From Clostridiaceae bacterium (GTDB taxonomy: Bacteria > Bacillota > Clostridia > Lutisporales > Lutisporaceae), in contig JAQVFD010000025.1 in the NCBI GenBank assembly GCA_028697435.1, positions 1 to 13,410 on the forward strand: DNA of 13,410 bases. The letters are read 5' to 3'. Positions 6,183-12,813 of the stretch are shown here, one piece after another. Under the pieces are notes generated by a model. That model was given only the letters and a program-made list of their open reading frames with translations. It did no database searches and was not told the DNA's origin. Positions within the stretch are counted from its first letter, which is position 1; every line of letters starts with the position of its first letter. A program made the translations under genes and the position numbers.

Positions 6183-6626
6183 ATGTTGAAGAAAAAGTTG
6201 GCGGCACTAGGAATTGCAGTAGTATTCACACTCTCTTCCTTAACTACTACGGTCTTAGCAGCAGATTATAAAAAGCCGTCAGGGGGAAATGTAGCAATCA
6301 AAGTTGTATCTCCCGGCAAAGGCAATGCATATGGTCAAACCAAAATCAAGAAGAATGATGTGAAAAAATTCAAATTCAATGATTGTGCCGATATCACATG
6401 GGCTCTCAATGCCATAGAAAAGTTAGCGGGAAAAGGAATAATCGGAGGCATAGGCAATGGCAATTATGCCCCAAAGAATAATGTCACTCATGTAGAAGCC
6501 TTTGCAATGGTTATGAGACTTACAGGTGATGACAAAAAAGCTGAAGACATGGGTAAAAATGATTATCCGTCATACAAAGGCATAATGCCAAATTGGGGCT
6601 ATGGCTATGTATTTATGGCTATTTAA
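6183..6626 (+). CDS. SLH protein, N-terminal fragment with signal peptide
   Basis: As written in the sequence, translation from 6183 gives a 147-residue exported fragment. AAGGAGG sits 7 nt upstream of the ATG, which supports this start. Residues 1-26 form a Sec signal peptide: three lysines, a hydrophobic core, then TTVLA-A as the likely signal peptidase I site. One complete SLH repeat follows (FNDCADITWALNAIEKL to VMRLTG). The second repeat is cut in the middle, after YGYVFMAI. One and a half SLH repeats would probably not anchor well. No promoter with both good -10 and -35 elements was found between the pyrBI promoter and this start. Confidence 0.75.
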   Translation: MLKKKLAALGIAVVFTLSSLTTTVLAADYKKPSGGNVAIKVVSPGKGNAYGQTKIKKNDVKKFKFNDCADITWALNAIEKLAGKGIIGGIGNGNYAPKNNVTHVEAFAMVMRLTGDDKKAEDMGKNDYPSYKGIMPNWGYGYVFMAI

Positions 6627-6716
6627 AAAGGAATCCTACTCCCTGAGGAACTGAAGGATTTTAACCCCAACAAACCTGCAAAACGTCATGAAATAGCAAA
6701 ATATATCATAAGAGCA

Positions 6717-8408
6717 ATGGGAGAAACAAAAGAAGCTTTGAAGCATATGGATAAAGATTTGAGCTTCAAAGACAGCAATGCAATACCGGATAAATCAGTG
6801 GGTTATGTTTATCTTGTAAATGACCTGAAAATTATGATTGGTAATGATAATAATTTGTTCAAACCCAATGATCCTGTGACAAGAGCTGAAATGGCTGTGC
6901 TATTAGACAGGGCAGAAGGAAAGTTCGACCTTCCGGACACTGATAACAGAAAGAACAGCACAGTGTTTGTCTCCGCAGATGTTGATGACAATGAAATCAC
7001 AGTAAAAGTAAAAGGTGTCACTGTCACTTATGATGTAATTGAAGACACACATGTTTATAAAAATGGCTCCTTTGAAACTATAGAAGATTTGGTAAAAGGA
7101 GATGTTCTGCAGCTTACGTTGAACAACGACAAAGACGTAATATTCATTGAAGTTATAAAGGAATCAGAAGAAGATGAGGATGAGAAAGAAGAAGAAATAG
7201 CAGTCTCATTCCGTACTGTATCCGACAGCAGTCTTCCAAAAGTGCTTAAGGATGAAATAAGCGATATGAAATCCAAGGAAAGCTATGCCGCATTCGAATA
7301 CGATAACTATATATACCTTGTAGCTGCAATGGGAAAGCAAAACACCGGCGGTTATAGCATAGCCATAGAAAAAGTATATAAGGTTGAGGATGGCGATGAA
7401 TATATCGTAAAAGCTGTAGTCGGCACAAAAAAACCTTCATCCGGCTCAAATGTCACCCAGGCAATCACATACCCATACAGCGTTGTGAAATTTAAGAGCT
7501 TTGATGATATTGAAGAAGTAGTATTCCTGGATAAAGATGATGATGAGCTTGATAATGTAGATATTGAAGAACTTGATAAAGCCCCTGAAGAGACCAAAGT
7601 ATCCTTTGCTGAAGTTGATTACGATGATTTGTCAGCCATATTGAAGGATCAGGTTGACTATCTGAAGCTCAATGAAAATTTTAAGGCCTATGAATATGAC
7701 AACATTATCTATCTTATAGCCACAATGGGCAAAAAGAACTCTGATAGCTATAAGATTAGTATAGAAGATGTTTACAAGGTTGAAAATAGGGACAAATATA
7801 CAATTAAAGCTGTAGTAGATACCACCGTACCTTCATCTTCCAGAAGCGGAGATACGGTATATCCTTACAGTATTATAAGATTAAGAAACTTTGACGGTAT
7901 TGATGGAGTCAGGTTTGTTGATGAGGACAATAATAAGCTGTCTGAAACAAAGATAGTCGAATTAGATGAAGTAGTAACTGTAGAAGGGATAATTAGCACC
8001 ATCAACTCAGGCAGCAAGACAATAAAGGTTAAGAAGGCAAACGGTACTGCAGTTACTCTCAAAATACCAAGCAGTGCCGATATCACAGTAAACGATGATG
8101 ATGATGCAAGCTTTTCAGATTTTGAAGTGGGTATGAAGGCCAAAGTAGAAATAGTCGGCGATATTGTAACAGAAATCATAGCAGAAGATGATGAAACAGA
8201 AGTAATCGGTACACTTACTGGAATAAGCATCAGTACCCTGAAGAAAATAACTCTGAAAGTTGATAAAACAACTAAAACTTATACGGTGGATTCAGATGTA
8301 AAAGTAATAATTGATGGCAAAACTGAAAGAGTTGAAGATCTAAGAGTAGATGATGAATTGACTTTGAAATTTGCTAACGGTCTCCTGGTTGAAATAGAAA
8401 AAGAATAG
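6717..8408 (+). CDS. SLH protein, C-terminal fragment (third SLH and PrcB-C-like repeats)
   Basis: The open frame after the TAA. The first ATG (6717) lacks a Shine-Dalgarno sequence and falls inside a repeat, so independent translation is unlikely. It contains an SLH repeat (FKDSNAIPDKS to AEMAVLLDRA) and acidic linkers. Two duplicated modules have the PrcB-C pattern: AFEYDNYIYLVAAMGKQNTG with TYPYSVVKF, and AYEYDNIIYLIATMGKKNSD with VYPYSIIRL. The first keeps the family's MGxxxTGGY motif; the second has diverged to MGKKNSDSY. Three beta modules sharing a pattern of alternating hydrophobic strands and a VxDxLxL end resemble DUF5666-type repeats (weak call). The role may be surface display or protease partnering; neither is shown. 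Confidence 0.6.
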   Translation: MGETKEALKHMDKDLSFKDSNAIPDKSVGYVYLVNDLKIMIGNDNNLFKPNDPVTRAEMAVLLDRAEGKFDLPDTDNRKNSTVFVSADVDDNEITVKVKGVTVTYDVIEDTHVYKNGSFETIEDLVKGDVLQLTLNNDKDVIFIEVIKESEEDEDEKEEEIAVSFRTVSDSSLPKVLKDEISDMKSKESYAAFEYDNYIYLVAAMGKQNTGGYSIAIEKVYKVEDGDEYIVKAVVGTKKPSSGSNVTQAITYPYSVVKFKSFDDIEEVVFLDKDDDELDNVDIEELDKAPEETKVSFAEVDYDDLSAILKDQVDYLKLNENFKAYEYDNIIYLIATMGKKNSDSYKISIEDVYKVENRDKYTIKAVVDTTVPSSSRSGDTVYPYSIIRLRNFDGIDGVRFVDEDNNKLSETKIVELDEVVTVEGIISTINSGSKTIKVKKANGTAVTLKIPSSADITVNDDDDASFSDFEVGMKAKVEIVGDIVTEIIAEDDETEVIGTLTGISISTLKKITLKVDKTTKTYTVDSDVKVIIDGKTERVEDLRVDDELTLKFANGLLVEIEKE

Positions 8409-8432
8409 AGCAATCCAATCATATCCACTCTC

Positions 8433-8459
8433 GGCAGCCGAATCTCGGCTGCCTTTTTT
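8433..8459 (+). terminator. Intrinsic terminator after the SLH gene
   Basis: GGCAGCCG, the loop AATCT and CGGCTGCC form a perfect 8-bp GC-rich stem followed by TTTTTT. It begins 24 nt after the SLH stop codon. Confidence 0.95.
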
Positions 8460-8493
8460 ATCTTTATTTCTCACTTCAAAGCCCATCCCAATT

Positions 8494-8517
8494 CCCCGTA
8501 ACCCCGAAACCCCGTAC
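8494..8517 (+). repeat. Three 8-bp direct repeats CCCCGWAM
   Basis: CCCCGTAA, CCCCGAAA and CCCCGTAC follow each other without gaps between the SLH terminator and spoVB. The rest of 8460-8590 holds a short dyad (AGTAC...GTACT, 8523-8539) and no convincing promoter. Confidence 0.5.
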
Positions 8518-8590
8518 CAAATAGTACTAATATTGTACTTGCTTTCGTAATATTCATTTAATATAGGGTTGAATTAGGAGTGGATAAGTA

Positions 8591-10147
8591 TTGAAAAAAC
8601 TCACATACATACAAGGGGCATTTATATTGACAATGACAAATCTTATAACCGGTTCCCTTTCCTTCATATACAGGGTTTTTTTAACCAGGGCAATAGGTTC
8701 TGAAGGAGTGGGTGTATACCAGCTGATACTTCCTTTGTACCTGCTTTTTATAACTTTAGTTTCCGGAGGGATAACTACCGCAGTGTCAAAGCTGATTGCT
8801 GAACAAGCACCCCGCAGCAATTACAGGAACATGTACAAAATCATAAAAATCTGCGGGATTACAATAGGCATGTGGAGCCTTGCTCTTTGCATCCTCATAT
8901 TTTTTAATGCCGAATATCTAGCAAAATATGTTCTTAAAGATGGCAGGACCTTCCTATCAATTATGGTGTTCACTCCCGCAGTATTTTTTATATCCATAGG
9001 TGCAGTACTGAAAGGATATTTTTACGGAATGCAATATGTAAAACCCCCCGCCGTTATCGACATATTTGAGAAGCTGATCCGTCTTATGGGGCTCCTCCTG
9101 ACTACTTACTATCTGCTTCCCTTCGGCATAGAATATGTCTGCGCAGGTGTAATGACAGCAATGGCTGCTGGAGAGTTTATAAGCCTGATACTGTTATACT
9201 TCTGCTATAGAGCCAATAGACCACCTGTTGAGGTTCATACTCAGACTGATTCAACAGTCCACATTATCATAAGAATATTGAAAACCGCTTTGCCTTTGTC
9301 CCTAAGCGGTGCTCTGACAACAATCATGGATATGATAATAGCAATCCTGATCCCCATGCAGCTTAGGGCGGCAGGGTACAGCAACTCAAATGCACTATCC
9401 CTTTATGGGCAGGTAACCGGTATGGTAATGCCGCTGCTTTTCTTCCCTTTTATAATAGTTGCCTCTCTTGGCATTACTCTGGTCCCTGCCATAGCAACAT
9501 CTTACGCTACAGGTAATTGGACGGCACTAAACAAGAAATGCAATGACTCCCTCAAAATCACATCTGCAATTGCTTTTGCCTCTACTGCTCTATTTATGGT
9601 CTTTCCATGGGAACTCTGCAGGATATTCTTTAAATGCCCCGAAGCCGGCAATATGCTTTTCTGGATGTCCTTCGTATGTGTATTTGAATACTGGCAATTC
9701 ACACTTTTTGCTGTATTGAACGGCGTCGGGAAGCAGCATATAGTCCTGAAAAACTCAATCCTGCATATTATTATTTCAGTTATATGCTCATATTTCCTAA
9801 TACCAATACCCTCCATAGGAATCTATGGATTTGTAATTGGATTCTGCGCAAGTGCAGTGTTGATTTGCATTTGGAATCTTGCAGACTTGAAACGTATCCC
9901 CAATATACATATAGATTATGCCAATATATTTATAAAGCCCCTATTCGCCTTTATCGGAATGCTCATTATAATCAAAGGGTGCAATCTTTACCTTATAGCA
10001 AGAGCTGTACAGAACTCCAACATGACAGTATCAAGCATTGCAGGCCTTATATTCTTCTTCCTTGTGCTCTTCTTCATGGGTATTTTTACTCCCAGACAGC
10101 TTAGGAATACATTTTTCAGTCGCGAGTCACGAGTCGCGAGTCGCTAG
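8591..10147 (+). CDS. spoVB: Stage V sporulation protein B-like polysaccharide flippase
   Basis: A 518-residue polytopic membrane protein of the MOP flippase superfamily; SpoVB moves lipid-linked sugar precursors across membranes and is needed for spore cortex formation. The N-terminus YIQGAFILTMTNLITGSLSFIYRVFLTRAIGSEGVGVYQLILPLY is the characteristic opening of SpoVB/polysaccharide transporters. At least ten hydrophobic helices follow across the rest of the chain, with no large soluble domain. The start is TTG, with AGGAG 10 nt upstream; a GTG just upstream is in frame with an immediate TGA. The last nine residues (SRESRVASR) are encoded by a heptamer tandem repeat and look like an acquired tail. 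Clostridia carry several paralogues of this family, so the precise role is less sure than the family. Confidence 0.9.
   Translation: MKKLTYIQGAFILTMTNLITGSLSFIYRVFLTRAIGSEGVGVYQLILPLYLLFITLVSGGITTAVSKLIAEQAPRSNYRNMYKIIKICGITIGMWSLALCILIFFNAEYLAKYVLKDGRTFLSIMVFTPAVFFISIGAVLKGYFYGMQYVKPPAVIDIFEKLIRLMGLLLTTYYLLPFGIEYVCAGVMTAMAAGEFISLILLYFCYRANRPPVEVHTQTDSTVHIIIRILKTALPLSLSGALTTIMDMIIAILIPMQLRAAGYSNSNALSLYGQVTGMVMPLLFFPFIIVASLGITLVPAIATSYATGNWTALNKKCNDSLKITSAIAFASTALFMVFPWELCRIFFKCPEAGNMLFWMSFVCVFEYWQFTLFAVLNGVGKQHIVLKNSILHIIISVICSYFLIPIPSIGIYGFVIGFCASAVLICIWNLADLKRIPNIHIDYANIFIKPLFAFIGMLIIIKGCNLYLIARAVQNSNMTVSSIAGLIFFFLVLFFMGIFTPRQLRNTFFSRESRVASR
10119..10146 (+). repeat. Heptamer tandem repeat at the 3' end of spoVB
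   Basis: GTCGCGA, GTCACGA, GTCGCGA and GTCGCTA lie head to tail. The array encodes the last residues of the flippase and supplies its TAG stop codon. It is immediately followed by the REP-like palindrome. Confidence 0.8.
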
Positions 10148-10155
10148 ATCTGGAT

Positions 10156-10222
10156 GACGGACACGGGGACGTTTCTCCTGTCTCACTTTCAGTGAGACAG
10201 GAGAAACGTCCCCGTGTCCGTC
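10156..10222. repeat. REP/BIME-like palindrome with 31-bp perfect arms
   Basis: The arms GACGGACACGGGGACGTTTC (first 20 of 31 nt) at 10156-10186 and its exact reverse complement at 10192-10222 flank the 5-nt loop TTTCA. The GGACACGGGGACGTTTCTCC style of arm resembles REP elements of Firmicutes that are thought to be moved by REP-associated tyrosine (Y1, IS200-like) transposases; this link is from memory of the family. No transposase gene lies in the window. The element sits between the spoVB stop codon and the 3' end of rnpB, and could act as a terminator for both. Confidence 0.85.
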
Positions 10223-10235
10223 TAAAAATTTTTCT

Positions 10236-10679
10236 GAGTAAGTCTATAAGCCGGGTTCTGTATTGGATGATCATCTATCTAGGCTTGCCGTCGCCGACAA
10301 GCTCAAGCGACCTTACCCGGAGACGGAAGGGACCCTTCCTGCCAAAGCAAAGCCTTGACTGTCTCTCTATTTGGTCTTGCTCCAAGTGGGGTTTACATAG
10401 CCGGTTAGTTACCTAACCGCTGGTGAGCTCTTACCTCGCCTTTCCACCCTTACATTCCAGAGAACAGAGAACAGACGGCAGAGAACAGAATTATGGCAGT
10501 CCTCCGAAGAAGTACCCTAATCTGACCACTGTTTTCTGTTTTCTGTCCTCTAGTATGCGGTATCTCTCTGTTGCACTATCCTTAGAGTTGCCTCTACCGG
10601 GGGTTACCCGGCACCCTGCCCTGCGGAGCCCGGACTTTCCTCGTATGCATAACTGCACACGCGATCATCTGGCTTACTC
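10236..10679 (-). ncRNA. rnpB: RNase P RNA (class A) with expanded P12
   Basis: The catalytic RNA of ribonuclease P, which trims the 5' leaders of tRNA precursors. On the minus strand the universal blocks appear in order: GAGGAAAGTCCGGGCTC, CAGGGTGCCGGGTAAC, AACAGAGAGATACCGC, TAAGGGTGGAAAGGCGAGGT, AAGAGCTCACC, GGAGCAAGACCAAATAG and CAGAACCCGGCTTA. The P1 helix is GAGTAAG (10679-10673) with CTTACTC (10242-10236), which sets the ends. The length of about 444 nt is above the usual 350-400 because the P12 arm is extended by repeats (10453-10557). A SigA promoter lies just upstream, and the REP-like palindrome starts 14 nt after the 3' end. Apparent ORFs here on the plus strand are shadows of this RNA. 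Confidence 0.97.
10453..10557 (-). repeat. Heptamer-repeat insertion enlarging the rnpB P12 helix
   Basis: On the plus strand AGAGAAC, AGAGAAC, AGACGGC, AGAGAAC, AGAATTA (10459-10493) form one heptamer array. CTGTTTT, CTGTTTT, CTGTCCT (10529-10549) form the complementary one. In the RNA, 10557-10535 pairs with 10453-10475 at about 20 of 23 positions, with wobbles. The apex contains a cUUCGg tetraloop (10508-10505). The base of the arm sits where P12 is found in class A RNAs, between the ACAGAGAG and TAAGGGTG blocks. Confidence 0.85.
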
Positions 10680-10709
10680 AAAAATTATTTGATTTTTCAT
10701 TAGATTATT

Positions 10710-10738
10710 ATTATATATCTGAAAGGAGATTCAGTCAA
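10710..10738 (-). promoter_or_regulatory. SigA-type promoter of rnpB
   Basis: On the minus strand TTGACT (10738-10733) and a perfect TATAAT (10715-10710) are spaced 17 nt. Transcription would start near 10703, roughly 24 nt before the P1 helix of the RNA. Confidence 0.9.
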
Positions 10739-10768
10739 CATGATATTTGAAGGTTTTATGCCATATGC

Positions 10769-10861
10769 TTCATATATGTTGCGAAAAAGATTTATCATTA
10801 CAAAAGTAGCAGAAGCGTCTACTTTTGTAGTATTAACAATGTACTTTTCGCAACATATGAA
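10769..10861. other. Nested 93-bp hairpin upstream of the rnpB promoter
   Basis: The outer arms TTCATATATGTTGCGAAAAAG (10769-10789, shown without spacing) and CTTTTCGCAACATATGAA (10844-10861) are complementary apart from a 2-nt and a 1-nt bulge. Inside lies a perfect 11-bp pair TACAAAAGTAG/CTACTTTTGTA (10799-10829) around a 9-nt loop. No ORF or known RNA motif was recognised. It may be a small palindromic repeat, a degenerate MITE or a noncoding RNA. Confidence 0.65.
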
Positions 10862-10870
10862 TTAATGAAA

Positions 10871-10918
10871 ATGTTTTGCACATTACGAATTTTATGCAAG
10901 AGGTTTAGTGCAAAACAT
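10871..10918 (-). terminator. Possible terminator of the zinc-ribbon gene
   Basis: Perfect 11-bp arms ATGTTTTGCAC (10918-10908 on the minus strand) and GTGCAAAACAT (10881-10871) enclose a 26-nt loop and are followed by TTTCATT. The hairpin begins 12 nt after the stop codon at 10930. The T tract is short and the loop is long, so termination is plausible rather than certain. Confidence 0.5.
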
Positions 10919-10929
10919 ATACCTCAATA

Positions 10930-11640
10930 TTACGGTTTCCGATAGAACAAAATCCTTCCGCAGCTTTGACATTTATGTTTAACACTTCCTGCCTTTATTG
11001 CCTCATAATCCATAGCGGGAATATCCATCTTACACCCGCCGCATATACGGTTCTTCACAGGGGCAACAGGATCAGAATGTGTTTTTGTCATTTTATTATA
11101 CAATTCAAGGCTCTCTTTATCTATGGATTTTATCATATTGTCAATCTTTCCCTGAAGCTCTGCTTTTTGTTCGTCCAGCTCTGCAACTGAAATATCTGCA
11201 TCTTCTTTACATTTTAAATATTTCTTCTTAATAAATGCCAGCTTCTTTTTTGTTTCTGCAAGTTCCTTGTTAATATTATCCGCTTCATTTATCATTTCTA
11301 TTATTTCATTTTCTGCCGTCTGTTTTTTTTCTTCAAGCTTTTCAAGCTGTTTCTCAATATTCTCTAATTTTTTGATTGTATTTGTATCTTTGCTGAACTT
11401 GAGCTCTTCAGATGACTTCTTATTAAAATCAAGATTCCTTATCTCATTATTCCTTGTTTCCTGCCGGTAAGCATTTTTTTTCAGTTTTTCCTCACCTTTA
11501 AGATACTCCTCCTTGAGCCTCTGATATTCCTCCTTGAATTTTCTCATGTCCTTAAGCTCTTTAATGTCATTAAGCTTATTGATAATGTCATCCATTTCCT
11601 TATGCAGATACTGAAGTTCATAAAGCAATGGCAAATTCAT
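10930..11640 (-). CDS. C4-type zinc-ribbon coiled-coil protein (DUF164/zf-RING_7 family)
   Basis: A 236-residue protein. Residues 1-185 are an almost unbroken, lysine- and glutamate-rich coiled coil. The C-terminal zinc ribbon has four cysteines at 200, 203, 224 and 227 (CGGC and CQSC), the hallmark of the C4-type zinc-ribbon family related to HP0958/CdsZ of epsilonproteobacteria. In those proteins the ribbon is thought to contact nucleic acids, but the role in Firmicutes is not known. AAGGAG lies 9 nt upstream of the ATG. It follows nif3 on the same strand after a 51-nt gap that contains a hairpin with a T tract. This neighbourhood with trmK, nif3 and rnpB is typical of Clostridia. Confidence 0.88.
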   Translation of the reverse strand: MNLPLLYELQYLHKEMDDIINKLNDIKELKDMRKFKEEYQRLKEEYLKGEEKLKKNAYRQETRNNEIRNLDFNKKSSEELKFSKDTNTIKKLENIEKQLEKLEEKKQTAENEIIEMINEADNINKELAETKKKLAFIKKKYLKCKEDADISVAELDEQKAELQGKIDNMIKSIDKESLELYNKMTKTHSDPVAPVKNRICGGCKMDIPAMDYEAIKAGSVKHKCQSCGRILFYRKP

Positions 11641-11660
11641 AAAACCATCTCCTTTTCCTT

Positions 11661-11694
11661 AAAAAATAAAAATAGGAATAGATTGCTATTCCTA
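11661..11694 (-). terminator. Terminator at the end of nif3
   Basis: On the minus strand TAGGAATAG, the loop CAAT and CTATTCCTA form a perfect 9-bp stem followed by TTTTTATTTTTT. The nif3 stop codon TAG is the first triplet of the stem. It probably ends or reduces transcription between nif3 and the downstream zinc-ribbon gene. Confidence 0.85.
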
Positions 11695-12813
11695 TAAAAC
11701 TCTCATGATTTCCGTATTTAAGCTTGATTCAACAACATCGATATCAACCTTAAGCTCCATAAATCTATTTTTCAAAAAATCGGTTATATACTTCATCATT
11801 ATTTTTTCTGTGGCATAATGACCTGCGTCAATTACACATAAACCCATCTCCAAAGCATCAAGAATGCTGTGGTACTGCATGTCTCCCGTTATAAGCACAT
11901 CTGCTCCCGCAAATCTCGCTGAACTTATGAATTTACTTCCCGAACCGTTTAAAAGTGCAACCTTTTTAATATTCCTGTTTGAATCCCCTGCATATCTTAT
12001 GCTTTCTGCATTTAACAAAGCTTTAACATTTCCGGCAAGGGTAGAGAGAGTTGTCTCTCTTTCAAGCTCTGCGATTCTGCCGAGACCCATTACCTGACCT
12101 TCATTTTTCGTTTCAAATATATCATAGGCTGCTTCCTCATAAGGATGAACCTTCAACATCGCACCGATGACTTTACTTAACCGCTTTTCGGGTACTATTG
12201 TCTCCACTCTGAACTCTTCGACTCTCTCAAGGCTTCCTACGCTTCCGATAAAAGGTTTTGTGCCTTCTTGAGGTTCAAAAGTACCGGTTCCTCTACTTCT
12301 GAAGGTACAATTGCTGTACTTGCCGATATAACCCGCCCCTGCGAGGCATATTGCATCGGCAACACTGTCCTCATGCCCTGCGGGCACATATACAACCAAC
12401 TTTAACAGCTTCTCCCTATATGTCTCTTCAATAATTGTCCACTGTGAAAAACCAAGCTCCCTTGCAAAGATATCATTTAATCCCCCTGATACAATATCAA
12501 AATTGGTATGAAGACAATATAGAGATATATCATTTTTTATAAGTCTTATAAGCTTCCTGCCAATGGCAGTATCCGTATTAACCCTTTTTATTCCGCTGAA
12601 TATCATAGGATGATGGGATATTATCATATCAACTTTATTTTCTATGGCTTCTTCTATTACCCATTCCGGTGCATCAAGGCATACCATAACTCGGTTAACG
12701 GTCTTTCTTCCATCCCCTGTTAGCAAGCCTACGTTATCCCAACTTTCAGCAAGACTTCTGGGCGCCAACTCGTCCAATATGCCCGCTATAGTCTGACATT
12801 TTATCGTACCCAA
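11692..12813 (-). CDS. Nif3-like dinuclear metal centre protein (YqfO type)
   Basis: A 373-residue cytoplasmic protein of the Nif3 (NIF3/YbgI/YqfO) family. Members bind two metal ions, and are often labelled GTP cyclohydrolase I type 2 although the true reaction is poorly settled. The metal site shows the usual ligands: His67-His68-Pro69 (SHHPMIF), HTNFD at 102-106, and DAGHYATE at 329-336 with His332 and Glu336. The middle portion (about 130-240) is the PII/CutA-like insert of the long YqfO form. The start is read as TTG at 12813: GGGAGG lies about 8 nt before it, an in-frame upstream ATG would give a 20-residue extension inside trmK, and the nearby ATG is out of frame. It overlaps the end of trmK by 13 nt, so coupled translation is likely. 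Confidence 0.93.
   Translation of the reverse strand: MGTIKCQTIAGILDELAPRSLAESWDNVGLLTGDGRKTVNRVMVCLDAPEWVIEEAIENKVDMIISHHPMIFSGIKRVNTDTAIGRKLIRLIKNDISLYCLHTNFDIVSGGLNDIFARELGFSQWTIIEETYREKLLKLVVYVPAGHEDSVADAICLAGAGYIGKYSNCTFRSRGTGTFEPQEGTKPFIGSVGSLERVEEFRVETIVPEKRLSKVIGAMLKVHPYEEAAYDIFETKNEGQVMGLGRIAELERETTLSTLAGNVKALLNAESIRYAGDSNRNIKKVALLNGSGSKFISSARFAGADVLITGDMQYHSILDALEMGLCVIDAGHYATEKIMMKYITDFLKNRFMELKVDIDVVESSLNTEIMRVL

Larger units (their letters stand above)
6183..8408 (+). pseudogene. SLH-domain surface protein gene interrupted by an in-frame TAA
   Basis: One reading frame runs from the ATG at 6183 to the TAG at 8408 (741 codons) except for a single TAA at 6624-6626 (codon 148). The frame is unchanged across the stop: codons 149-178 read KGILLPEELKDF followed by a normal end to an SLH repeat. 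The intact product would be an exported cell-surface protein. It would have a signal peptide (1-26), three SLH repeats (about 65-115, 128-178 and 195-245) that anchor to cell-wall polymers, a beta-rich segment (258-330), and two tandem PrcB-C-like repeats (about 340-455 and 472-592). Two more beta repeats of about 70 residues (597-668 and 672-741) end it. TAA is one base from CAA, GAA or AAA. The downstream ORF has stayed open for 594 codons, so the mutation is recent or a sequence error. Confidence 0.85.

Noticed and set aside
6717..6719. ATG as an independent start for the C-terminal SLH fragment
   Set aside because: It has no Shine-Dalgarno sequence, and the preceding 30 codons in the same frame complete an SLH repeat.
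8539..8567. TTGCTT-17-TATAGG as a spoVB promoter
   Set aside because: The -10 matches poorly and the predicted start touches the AGGAG; spoVB is expected to use a sporulation sigma factor.
10192..10692. Plus-strand ORFs over this stretch
   Set aside because: They lie opposite the RNase P RNA, lack ribosome binding sites and have no protein-like features.
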